From: Bacteroidales bacterium
GTDB taxonomy: Bacteria; Bacteroidota; Bacteroidia; Bacteroidales; ML635J-15
Reading direction: 5' to 3'
NCBI GenBank assembly: GCA_028697515.1
Contig: JAQVEY010000163.1
Span: 1 to 5,978, forward strand
Length of the DNA stretch: 5,978 bases
Part shown: positions 1-5,822 of the stretch, one piece after another
Layout: every line of letters begins with the position of its first letter
Position numbering within the stretch: the first letter of the stretch is position 1
Notes under the pieces: model-generated
Seen by the model: only the letters and a program-made list of their open reading frames with translations
Told to the model about the DNA's origin: nothing
Database searches by the model: none
Made by a program: the position numbers and the translations under genes

Positions 1-1160
1 TATTCGGCATGAATCTAGAACACACAGGAGGTAATTATATGACTGACGGAATGGGAATATCTGCTTCCTGCGATTTAGTTTATGACGAAAACCCTGGGTT
101 ATCAGAATCTGAAGTAGATAATCTTGTCGAAGATTATTTAGGAATTACAGAATACCATTTGGTTCAGGATCCTCTTGACGACTACATAGAACATATTGAT
201 TGTTGGGGAAAATTTCTTGACGTAGATAAAATGCTTGTAGCAAGCGTCCCCTCATCAGACTATCGTTATGCAGATTTTGAGGCTATGGCAGATTATTGGG
301 CTAATCAGACAAGTTCTTATGGTAATAAATTTCAGGTTTATCGCACAGCATGGGTAGTTGATGGAAATGCTTATACAAATTCTTTGATTATGAATAATAA
401 GGTATTTGTTGCTTTTAACACAGGTGGTGCAGCAGCATATAATGACGCTGCTGCTGCTGCTTACGAAGAAGCTATGCCAGGTTATGAAATTATAGGTATT
501 TCTTATAATGGCTGGGAAAGTACCGATGCACTCCATTGCCGTACTCACGAAGTTCCAGATTTCGAAACTCTTAGAATATTACATTATCCATATTTCGACA
601 CAGTAGATTATCAAACCCAATATGTTTTTGAAGCTGATGTGTACTCCTTTAACAACTCTAATAATATAAATTCTGTAAAACTTTTCTATAAAATTAACGG
701 AGGTAATTTCGTAGAAGCAGAAATGACAAACGCTGGCGGAGACCTATACAACGTTAGTATTGACATATTTGAGACAGGAGATGTCGTCTCTTATTATATT
801 CAGGCAACTGATGACAGACCAAAAACAGAAACTCATCCATTTATTGGCAGTGCCGATCCTCATGTTTTTGTAATCGAGGATGTATCCAATATTTCGATTA
901 GTACATCTTCATACATTAAAGCTTTTCCAAATCCAGCAAATGATATTCTTTATTTTATTACTAACAAGCTTCCTGAAGATAAATATTCTGTAGAAATTCT
1001 TAATCAACAAGCTCAGATTGTTATTAAATTAAATAATTGGGATTTATCAACAGAATGGAAGCTTAATGGAATTGATATTTCAAATCTGAATTCAGGAATA
1101 TACTTCATCAAAGCTACATCAAATAACTCTGTGTTTTCAACGAAATTTATAAAGTTATAA
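1..1160 (+). CDS. Secreted peptidylarginine deiminase, PPAD-like, 5'-truncated by window edge
   Basis: The frame is open from base 3 (Phe-Gly before Met at 9), so the gene begins upstream and Met 9 is internal. Numbering from that Met: GGNYMTDG (7-14, Asp13), EHIDCWGK (61-68, His62 and Asp64), YTNSL (122-126, Asn124) and DALHCRTHEV (173-182, Cys177). From memory these match P. gingivalis PPAD Asp187, His236, Asp238, Asn297 and nucleophile Cys351; the His-Cys spacing of 115 residues is the same. Such enzymes convert peptide arginine to citrulline, releasing ammonia. An Ig-like beta domain follows (about 195-290). A type IX secretion sorting domain ends the protein (about 303-383: FPNPANDILYF, VEILNQQAQIV, LNSGIYFIKA, terminal KFIKL), implying export and a cell-surface or released product. 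By comparison with PPAD, about 175 residues are missing, including the signal peptide and the two arginines (152 and 154) that read a C-terminal arginine, so substrate preference cannot be judged. An agmatine deiminase is less likely given the Ig and sorting domains. Family assignment is strong; function is inferred. Confidence 0.9.
   Translation, partial: FGMNLEHTGGNYMTDGMGISASCDLVYDENPGLSESEVDNLVEDYLGITEYHLVQDPLDDYIEHIDCWGKFLDVDKMLVASVPSSDYRYADFEAMADYWANQTSSYGNKFQVYRTAWVVDGNAYTNSLIMNNKVFVAFNTGGAAAYNDAAAAAYEEAMPGYEIIGISYNGWESTDALHCRTHEVPDFETLRILHYPYFDTVDYQTQYVFEADVYSFNNSNNINSVKLFYKINGGNFVEAEMTNAGGDLYNVSIDIFETGDVVSYYIQATDDRPKTETHPFIGSADPHVFVIEDVSNISISTSSYIKAFPNPANDILYFITNKLPEDKYSVEILNQQAQIVIKLNNWDLSTEWKLNGIDISNLNSGIYFIKATSNNSVFSTKFIKL
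429..461 (+). repeat. GCT x5 codon repeat with flanking 9-bp inverted repeat inside the deiminase gene
   Basis: Bases 447-461 are five in-frame GCT codons encoding Ala147-151 of the visible reading frame. Bases 429-437 (GCAGCAGCA) pair perfectly with 449-457 (TGCTGCTGC) across an 11-base loop, so the segment can form a hairpin. It encodes an alanine-rich surface loop just before the conserved AMPGYE motif. Changes in repeat number would stay in frame. It may be no more than codon repetition. Confidence 0.6.
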
Positions 1161-1199
1161 TTCTTAGAATCAATAATACTACGGTTGCGGCTATGTTTT

Positions 1200-1357
1200 G
1201 TGCGGGTTTTAAAAGTACTAATTTTTCAGAGTTCACATAAGCCAAATTTACTAATACAATTTTATTTTGCATGAATAATTTTCACTAATTTTTACACAAT
1301 TGCAAATCTAAATTAGGCGGTTTTTCGGTGGCGCGATTCTGTTTGACTCACCCGCAC
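1200..1357. repeat. 8-bp inverted repeat pair bracketing 142 bp
   Basis: GTGCGGGT at 1200-1207 is the exact reverse complement of ACCCGCAC at 1350-1357, and the match does not extend on either side. Both copies are much richer in GC than the sequence between them. A match of this length could occur by chance in a few kilobases, but both arms fall in the same gene-free gap and in its only GC-rich patches. No transposase gene and no clear target-site duplication were seen. Confidence 0.3.
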
Positions 1358-1365
1358 TCCCAGCA

Positions 1366-1390
1366 TGAAATAAAGGTGCTGATAGCACCT
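1366..1390 (-). terminator. Probable intrinsic terminator of the parDE operon
   Basis: AGGTGCT (1374-1380) and AGCACCT (1384-1390) form a perfect 7-bp stem with a 3-base loop. Read on the minus strand, the stem lies 9 bases after the parE stop codon and is followed by TTTATTT, the partial T tract of a factor-independent terminator. On the plus strand the stem is followed by GCCGATTT, so it is unlikely to work in that direction. The neighbouring CAGCA (1361-1365) could pair with TGCTG (1377-1381) as a competing stem. Confidence 0.6.
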
Positions 1391-1399
1391 GCCGATTTA

Positions 1400-1699
1400 T
1401 TACTCACTTAATCGGTTTTCTATATCCATTAGTTGGTGTAAAATCCTGATAATTTCTACAGTGTCATTTTTCTGATCAATTTTATAAAAGATAATATGCG
1501 ATTTAATTCTTGAACGATAATATCCATTCCTAACTGAACTGAAGTCAAAGCCAGAATCAGGTTTTTGTGCAACATATTCAATTTCGTCCATTATCAAGTT
1601 TATGTATCTGTCCGCTTGTTCAATGGACCAATTTTCAAAAGTGTACAGCCAAATATTCTCGAGGTCTTGACTCGCTAAGTTGGTAATTTTGTATTTCAT
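1400..1699 (-). CDS. parE: ParE-family toxin of a type II toxin-antitoxin pair
   Basis: This 99-residue protein has the usual length and motifs of the RelE/ParE superfamily. It starts with a short beta strand (MKYKITNLA) and two helices containing DLENIW (12-17) and IEQADRYINLI (26-36). The family turn AQKPDSGFDF lies at 44-53. The beta-sheet core RSRIKSHIIFYKI is at 62-74, and the C-terminal strand RILHQLMDI is at 85-93; both are typical of ParE. Characterised ParE proteins poison DNA gyrase, whereas RelE relatives cleave mRNA; the RILHxxMD ending favours ParE, but the target cannot be read from sequence. Its ATG shares one base with the parD stop codon (TAATG on the minus strand), so translation is probably coupled and the antitoxin is made first. 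The gene looks intact. Assignment to the superfamily is firm. Confidence 0.9.
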   Translation of the reverse strand: MKYKITNLASQDLENIWLYTFENWSIEQADRYINLIMDEIEYVAQKPDSGFDFSSVRNGYYRSRIKSHIIFYKIDQKNDTVEIIRILHQLMDIENRLSE

Positions 1700-1947
1700 T
1701 ATTCCGTTAAGTGTTTTTCGTGAATGTTTTCAAGAAAAACTGCGCGGTCAAAATCTTTTACGAATCCTGACTTTTCACCTTTCTTTAATTCTTTAATTAG
1801 TTCAGATTTTTTTGATTGTTCATATTCGAAAAGTCTAAGTGCTGCTCTCATAACTTCACTAGCTGTTGCAAATTTACCAGACCTAATTTGTTGGTTAATG
1901 AAATTGTCAAAATACTCACCTAATAATATTGATGTATTCTTTGCCAT
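1699..1947 (-). CDS. parD: ParD-family antitoxin, ribbon-helix-helix
   Basis: Reading from ATG 1947 gives an 82-residue protein, the normal ParD size. Residues 1-43 form a ribbon-helix-helix DNA-binding domain: strand NTSILLG (4-10), helix EYFDNFINQQIRSG (11-24), then SEVMRAALRLFEYE (30-43), a hallmark of the family. The charged tail (about 45-82, ending FLENIHEKHLTE) is the part that normally wraps and neutralises ParE. The frame stays open to an ATG at 2037, but those 30 extra codons run through a good promoter and a perfect palindrome at 1965-1996 and lie upstream of the conserved MAKNTS start, so I reject the longer form. The stop overlaps the parE start by one base. ParD dimers are expected to repress their own operon, most likely by binding the palindrome at 1970-1986. 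Confidence 0.9.
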   Translation of the reverse strand: MAKNTSILLGEYFDNFINQQIRSGKFATASEVMRAALRLFEYEQSKKSELIKELKKGEKSGFVKDFDRAVFLENIHEKHLTE

Positions 1948-1964
1948 ATTTTTAAATGTTTTTA

Positions 1965-1996
1965 CAAAGATACCAATTATTGGTATAGAACGCAAA
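1965..1996 (-). promoter_or_regulatory. parDE promoter, Bacteroidetes type
   Basis: On the minus strand TATCTTTG (1972 to 1965) matches the Bacteroidetes -7 consensus TAnnTTTG exactly. TTTG (1996 to 1993) sits 20 bases upstream, a suitable -33 element. Transcription would begin around 1957-1960, leaving a leader of about a dozen AT-rich bases before the parD ATG. No Shine-Dalgarno sequence is seen, which is usual in this phylum. Confidence 0.65.
1970..1986. promoter_or_regulatory. Palindromic operator of the parDE promoter
   Basis: ATACCAAT (1970-1977) and ATTGGTAT (1979-1986) are perfect inverted repeats around one central T. The palindrome overlaps the last three bases of the -7 element and fills much of the spacer to the -33 element, so a bound protein would block RNA polymerase. 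A ribbon-helix-helix ParD dimer is the obvious candidate ligand; this is inferred from position and family. Confidence 0.65.
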
Positions 1997-2122
1997 TGTT
2001 TTTTTCGTTTGGTGTTAACTATTTTGTATGTTGACATCTTTTATTTTATTTATATTTATTCTAAATTAAGCTTTTGTTAAATTAATATGTTCTTTAATCA
2101 TAATAAAACATAACAAAAAATA

Positions 2123-2130
2123 TACTTTTG
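2123..2130 (+). promoter_or_regulatory. Likely -7 element of the rseC-rnf operon promoter
   Basis: TACTTTTG fits the Bacteroidetes -7 consensus TAnnTTTG and lies 25 bases before the rseC ATG. Transcription would start at about 2136-2138, giving a leader of about 20 bases. I find no TTTG or TTG at the expected -33 position (about 2098-2104), so the promoter is incomplete by consensus and may need an activator or be weak. Confidence 0.55.
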
Positions 2131-2148
2131 TACTGATTTTTTCAGTAC
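2130..2148. promoter_or_regulatory. Perfect 7-bp inverted repeat at the rnf transcription start
   Basis: GTACTGA (2130-2136) and TCAGTAC (2142-2148) flank a TTTTT spacer. The repeat begins at the last base of the -7 element and ends 7 bases before the rseC start codon. The predicted transcription start lies within it, so only part would be transcribed. A repressor operator is therefore more likely than an RNA hairpin, unless transcription starts further upstream. It is not a terminator, because no T tract follows it. Confidence 0.5.
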
Positions 2149-2155
2149 ATTTTAA

Positions 2156-2572
2156 ATGGGAAAGAATTCTTTAATAGAACACAAAGGGGTTGTAACTGAA
2201 ATTTCCGACAATTCGGTATATGTTGAGCTTACGGTAATGTCAGCTTGTGCATCATGTCATGCAAAATCAATTTGTGGTCTTGACAGTACTCATAAAACAA
2301 TAGAAATTTCAAATCCTCAGGGTGTATGGCAAATTGGGGAAAATGTAAATGTAATCATGCGTGAATCTTTAGGTACAAAAGCTTTGGTTCTTGGATACAT
2401 TTTACCTTTCTTTGTTTTGATAATATCTTTGATGATTTTTATTTTATCTGGACTCAACGAAGGATTATCAGGGATACTATCATTAGGAATGCTTTTCCCC
2501 TATTATCTTGCATTGTATTTAGGGAAAAACAAAATAAAAAGAGATTTTAAATTTAATTTAGAGAAAATTTAA
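2156..2572 (+). CDS. rseC: RseC/MucC-family membrane protein, first gene of the rnf operon
   Basis: This 138-residue protein matches the RseC/MucC (SoxR-reducing system) family in length and layout. A soluble N-terminal part (1-70) opens with EHKGVVTEISDNSVYVEL and carries the cysteine motif CASCHAKSIC (31-40; Cys31, Cys34, Cys40). Two membrane segments follow at about 75-98 and 104-122, then a basic tail. In E. coli, RseC works with the Rnf-like Rsx complex to keep SoxR reduced. In Bacteroidota the gene commonly heads the rnf operon, so a role in assembling, protecting or branching electrons from Rnf is plausible, but this is inference; no SoxR gene is in view. Expression probably comes from the promoter at 2123. 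The stop is 10 bases before rnfB. The family call is confident; the physiological role is open. Confidence 0.88.
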   Translation: MGKNSLIEHKGVVTEISDNSVYVELTVMSACASCHAKSICGLDSTHKTIEISNPQGVWQIGENVNVIMRESLGTKALVLGYILPFFVLIISLMIFILSGLNEGLSGILSLGMLFPYYLALYLGKNKIKRDFKFNLEKI

Positions 2573-2582
2573 TTATTCAATT

Positions 2583-3452
2583 ATGGAAATAATTCTTAAT
2601 ACATTAATTTCCTTAAGCATTTTAGGAGTAGTATTGGCAGTCATTTTGTACGTCGTTGCACAGAAATTTAAAGTTGTAGAAGATCCTCGGATTGATGAAG
2701 TTGAAGCTTGTTTGCCTGGAGCAAATTGTGGAGGATGCGGATATCCTGGTTGTCGTGGATTTGCAGAAGCATGTGTAAAAGCAGAAACCTTAGATGGAAT
2801 GTTTTGTCCTGCCGGTGGTAATGAAGCAATGAAAAATGTTGCCGGAGCACTAGGCCAAACAGCTACAGAAAAAGAGCCTCAGATTGCAGTAGTCAGGTGT
2901 AACGGAACTCTAGAAAAACGTAAAAAAACAACAAATTATGACGGTCCTGTTTCCTGTGCAATTTCAAACACTTTGTACGGAGGTGATACAGATTGTCAAT
3001 ACGGCTGTCTTGGACTTGGTGATTGTGTTGACGCATGTACTTTTGATGCAATTCACATGGATGAAGAATCTGGATTACCAATTGTTGACGAAGATAAATG
3101 TACAGCTTGTGGTGCTTGTGTTAAAGCTTGCCCAAAATCAATAATTGAATTAAGAAATAAAGGTAAAAAAAGTAGAAGGATTTACGTTTCATGTATTAAT
3201 AAAGATAAAGGTGCAGATGCAAAAAGAGCTTGCGATGCTGCTTGTATCGGTTGCGGTAAATGTGCTAAAGTCTGTGCATTTGATGCGATTACAATTGAAA
3301 ACTTCCTTGCATATATTGATTTTGAGAAATGTAAGTTATGCAGAAAATGTGTCGCAGAATGTCCTACAGGAGCTATTCTCGAATTAAATTTCCCACCACG
3401 TAAAGAAGCTGTGGTTGAGAAAGAATCTGAAACTACTGAAATAGAAAAATAA
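2583..3452 (+). CDS. rnfB: Rnf complex subunit RnfB, ferredoxin-accepting iron-sulfur protein
   Basis: RnfB receives electrons from reduced ferredoxin and passes them into the Rnf ion pump. The 289-residue protein starts with one membrane anchor (about 4-26). The 4Fe-4S domain typical of RnfB follows, with NCGGCGYPGC (Cys49, 52, 57) and MFCPAGG (Cys75). Four ferredoxin-like motifs come next: Cys138/142/148/152 (CLGLGDCVDAC, atypical spacing), Cys173/176/179/183, Cys221/224/227/231 and Cys250/253/256/260. Additional cysteines at 43, 106, 125, 204 and 217 could complete or add a cluster. This long, multi-cluster form resembles the RnfB of Clostridia and Bacteroidota rather than the short gammaproteobacterial RnfB/RsxB. 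The C-terminus ends in an acidic, low-complexity tail from about 274. Spacing is 10 bases from rseC and 24 bases to rnfC, consistent with one operon. The gene appears intact. Confidence 0.96.
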   Translation: MEIILNTLISLSILGVVLAVILYVVAQKFKVVEDPRIDEVEACLPGANCGGCGYPGCRGFAEACVKAETLDGMFCPAGGNEAMKNVAGALGQTATEKEPQIAVVRCNGTLEKRKKTTNYDGPVSCAISNTLYGGDTDCQYGCLGLGDCVDACTFDAIHMDEESGLPIVDEDKCTACGACVKACPKSIIELRNKGKKSRRIYVSCINKDKGADAKRACDAACIGCGKCAKVCAFDAITIENFLAYIDFEKCKLCRKCVAECPTGAILELNFPPRKEAVVEKESETTEIEK

Positions 3453-3463
3453 TAACTAATTAT

Positions 3464-3468
3464 AGGAG
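3464..3468 (+). promoter_or_regulatory. Shine-Dalgarno sequence supporting the rnfC GTG start
   Basis: AGGAG lies 8 bases before the GTG at 3477, and LKTFPKGGVHP, the usual N-terminus of RnfC, follows that codon at once. There is no ATG in the right place. This is the only gene start in the window with a clear purine-rich ribosome site, perhaps compensating for the GTG codon. Confidence 0.7.
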
Positions 3469-3476
3469 ATAAAACA

Positions 3477-4808
3477 GTGTTAAAAACATTTCCAAAAGGA
3501 GGAGTTCATCCTGGAGAAAATAAATTCTCTGCAGGTAAACCTATAGAAAGTATTGAACTTCCAAAACAGGTGTACATACCTGTTGCACAACACCTAGGTG
3601 CTCCGTCAGAACCTGTCGTAGCAAAAGGTGATGTAGTAAAAACAGGACAACTTATTGCCAAAAGTACAGGTTTTGTTTCAGCAAATATCCATTCTTCTGT
3701 ATCAGGGAAAGTGCTTAAAATAGACAAAGTTCTTGATACTACCGGATATAAGCAAACCTGTATAGTTATTGATGTTGAAGGTGATGAATGGATTGAAACC
3801 ATTGACCGTTCAGCAGAAATCAAAAATAACATAGATTTTAGTGCAGAAGAAATTCGTAGCAAAGTAGCAGAAAATGGAATAGTGGGTTTAGGAGGTGCAA
3901 CATTTCCTACTCATGTAAAACTATCTATTCCTGCTGGCAAGACATGTAAATATCTGATAATAAATGCAGTTGAATGTGAGCCGTATCTTACTTCTGACCA
4001 TCAATTGATGATGGAAAAAGGTGAGGAAATATTAATAGGCTGTAAATTAATTCAAAAAGCTATCGGAGCCGAAAAAGTTATTGTAGGGATTGAGAATAAC
4101 AAGCCTGATGCGATAAAACATATGACCGAATTATCGAAAAAATTCGAGAATATTGAAGTCAATGCATTAAAAGTAAAATATCCTCAAGGTGGTGAAAAAC
4201 AGTTAATTAAATCTGTTACAAAACGTGAAGTTCCATCAGGTGGTTTGCCAATTGACGTAGGTTGTGTGGTTCAAAATGTAGGAACTGCTTTTGCGATTTA
4301 TGAAGCAGTCATTAAAAACAAGCCTCTATTTGAAAGAGTTGTAACCGTGACCGGAAAATCTGTAAAAAACCCATCGAATCTAAGAGCAAGAATTGGTACA
4401 CCTATTAATATGCTTATCGAAGCGGCAGGAGGATTACCTGAAGATACTGGTAAAATTGTTAACGGCGGACCAATGATGGGAAAAGCAGTAAGCACGGACA
4501 AGGTTCCTGTAACAAAAGGAACTTCAGGAGTATTGATCTTTCCCGAATCACTAGCCGAACGTGTAGAAAACTATAACTGTATCCGTTGTGGAAGATGTGT
4601 AACTGTATGTCCTATGGGATTGGAACCATATCTAATCAAAAATATGTCAGCAGTAAAGATGTATGAAGAGCTTAAGGCCGAGCGTGCACTTGACTGTATG
4701 GAATGTGGTTCTTGTGTATATGTATGCCCTGCAGGAGTTCCTCTACTTGACTATATAAGATTGGGTAAAGCAAATTTAAATAAAATATTAAGAGCAAAAA
4801 AATCATAA
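3477..4808 (+). CDS. rnfC: Rnf complex subunit RnfC, NAD(H)/FMN and iron-sulfur subunit
   Basis: RnfC is the peripheral cytoplasmic subunit that transfers electrons to NAD+. Translation starts at GTG. Domains in order: an N-terminal RnfC barrel domain (about 1-105; TFPKGGVHPGENK, then the biotinyl-like stretch PVVAKGDVVKTGQLIA). A Complex I 51-kDa-like flavin/nucleotide domain follows (about 125-285), with GIVGLGGATFPTHVKL (134-149), INAVECEPYLTSD (162-174) and YPQGGEKQLI (235-244). An SLBB-type domain comes next (about 287-345). Last is a two-cluster ferredoxin domain with Cys368/371/374/378 and Cys407/410/413/417. The 443-residue length is normal for the compact RnfC of anaerobes, without the long Ala/Lys-rich tail of gammaproteobacterial RnfC. 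The stop codon is 4 bases before rnfD. All expected motifs are present. Confidence 0.97.
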   Translation: MLKTFPKGGVHPGENKFSAGKPIESIELPKQVYIPVAQHLGAPSEPVVAKGDVVKTGQLIAKSTGFVSANIHSSVSGKVLKIDKVLDTTGYKQTCIVIDVEGDEWIETIDRSAEIKNNIDFSAEEIRSKVAENGIVGLGGATFPTHVKLSIPAGKTCKYLIINAVECEPYLTSDHQLMMEKGEEILIGCKLIQKAIGAEKVIVGIENNKPDAIKHMTELSKKFENIEVNALKVKYPQGGEKQLIKSVTKREVPSGGLPIDVGCVVQNVGTAFAIYEAVIKNKPLFERVVTVTGKSVKNPSNLRARIGTPINMLIEAAGGLPEDTGKIVNGGPMMGKAVSTDKVPVTKGTSGVLIFPESLAERVENYNCIRCGRCVTVCPMGLEPYLIKNMSAVKMYEELKAERALDCMECGSCVYVCPAGVPLLDYIRLGKANLNKILRAKKS

Positions 4809-4812
4809 AACA

Positions 4813-5817
4813 ATGGCTATAAACAGATTAACATTATCAATGTCTCCACATGATCACGGAAAAGATTCCGTAAAAAAGATTATGTTTGGAGTTGTAATTG
4901 CAATGATTCCTGCTTTATTGGTATCAATATATTATTTTGGATTCGATGCCATTAGAGTAAATCTCATAGCAATTGCATCATGTATATTTTTCGAATGGCT
5001 AATACAAAAGCTTTTTCTAAAAGGTAAAATTACGGTTGTTGACGGATCGGCTATCGTAACAGGTATGTTACTCGCATTTAACGTACCCTCAAATTTACCT
5101 TGGTGGATAATTGTTATTGGTTCACTTGTAGCTATAGGAATTGCAAAAATGACATTTGGCGGATTGGGTAACAACCCTTTTAACCCTGCACTTGTAGGAC
5201 GTGTTTTTCTCCTAATTTCATTTCCTGTTCAAATGACATCATGGCCAAAAGTAAGTGTGTTAAATTTCGCAATGACAGATGCAACAACAGGAGCAACACC
5301 TTTGGCAATTGTAAAAGAAGGATTGAAAAATGGCGAAACATTTTCTTCCATAATGAATAATATGCCTCACTCCTACACTGATATGTTTATTGGTCAAATG
5401 GGAGGTTCACTAGGCGAAATATCAGCAGCAGCTTTAATCCTAGGTGGATTATTTATGTTATTCCGCAAAATCATTACATGGCATATACCTGTTTCTATTA
5501 TTGGTACAGTAGCAATTTTCACTGGCATTCTTTACGGAATTGATCCTGAGAAATTTGCAAATCCACTTTTCCATATTTTAACCGGTGGTATGCTACTTGG
5601 TGCAATATTTATGGCAACCGATATGGTGACCTCGCCGATGACGCACAAAGGAATGCTTATTTTTGGTGTCGGGATTGGTGTTATTACAGTATTAATTAGA
5701 GTATGGGGTGCATATCCAGAAGGGATGTCATTTGCAATTCTAATTATGAATGCTTTTGTACCTTTAATTAATAAAGGGTTCAAACCTGCACGTTTTGGTG
5801 AAATCATAAAAAAATAA
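4813..5817 (+). CDS. rnfD: Rnf complex subunit RnfD, membrane flavoprotein
   Basis: RnfD is a polytopic inner-membrane subunit related to NqrB and carries covalently bound FMN in the ion-translocating path. The 334-residue protein has about nine or ten hydrophobic segments (starting near 23, 48, 77, 97, 123, 203, 225, 253, 278 and 303). The flavinylation motif DATTGAT (156-162) fits Dxx[ST]GAT, so Thr162 is the expected phosphoester link to FMN, attached by an ApbE-type transferase that is not in this window. Other family signatures are GGLGNNPFNPALVGR (116-130), TGGMLLGAIFMATDMVTSP (257-275) and YPEGMSFAILIMNA (301-314). The N-terminus (LTLSMSPHDH) matches RnfD rather than the longer NqrB. 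It lies 4 bases after rnfC and 5 bases before rnfG, consistent with coupled expression. Whether the pump uses Na+ or H+ cannot be told from this. Confidence 0.97.
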   Translation: MAINRLTLSMSPHDHGKDSVKKIMFGVVIAMIPALLVSIYYFGFDAIRVNLIAIASCIFFEWLIQKLFLKGKITVVDGSAIVTGMLLAFNVPSNLPWWIIVIGSLVAIGIAKMTFGGLGNNPFNPALVGRVFLLISFPVQMTSWPKVSVLNFAMTDATTGATPLAIVKEGLKNGETFSSIMNNMPHSYTDMFIGQMGGSLGEISAAALILGGLFMLFRKIITWHIPVSIIGTVAIFTGILYGIDPEKFANPLFHILTGGMLLGAIFMATDMVTSPMTHKGMLIFGVGIGVITVLIRVWGAYPEGMSFAILIMNAFVPLINKGFKPARFGEIIKK

Positions 5818-5822
5818 CAACT

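Larger units (their letters stand above)
1161..1399. other. Intergenic region between convergent deiminase and parE genes
   Basis: I see no credible gene here. The region is AT-rich except for an island at 1316-1365, where 30 of 50 bases are G or C. An 8-bp perfect inverted repeat, GTGCGGGT (1200-1207) and ACCCGCAC (1350-1357), brackets 142 bases. A 10-bp direct repeat ACTAATTTTT occurs at 1217-1226 and 1284-1293. The patchy composition and bracketing repeats suggest a degenerate or non-autonomous repeat element, but this is inference. No convincing terminator for the plus-strand deiminase gene is visible. Confidence 0.4.

Noticed and set aside
255..548. Minus-strand open frame inside the deiminase gene
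   Set aside because: It overlaps conserved catalytic-domain coding sequence, is rich in Ile/Ser/Cys as expected for an antisense shadow, and has no promoter or family motif.
1266..1306. TTTGCA and TGCAAA inverted pair as a terminator for the deiminase gene
   Set aside because: The stem is only 6 bp with a loop of 29 bases and no following T tract.
1161..1399. Integron attC site or CRISPR repeats in the gene-free gap
   Set aside because: No GTTRRRY/RYYYAAC core pair and no regularly spaced repeats were found.
1948..2037. N-terminal extension of ParD from an ATG at 2037 (30 extra residues)
   Set aside because: It runs through a consensus promoter and the operator palindrome, lies before the conserved MAKNTS start and makes the protein longer than the family.
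1724..2080. Plus-strand open frame of 118 codons opposite parD
   Set aside because: It is antisense to parD and its promoter, with no recognisable motif and a composition that mirrors the reverse complement of parD.
2086..2112. TATGTT (2086-2091) and AACATA (2107-2112) as a distant operator upstream of rnf
   Set aside because: A 6-bp AT-rich match with a 15-base spacer is likely by chance in this sequence.
2668..3144. Short open frames on both strands inside rnfB
   Set aside because: All lie within strongly conserved iron-sulfur coding sequence. Their His/Gln/Leu-rich or Val/Leu-rich translations are out-of-frame artefacts.
3506..5807. Minus-strand open frames inside rnfC and rnfD
   Set aside because: They are shadows of well-conserved genes, without start signals or domains.
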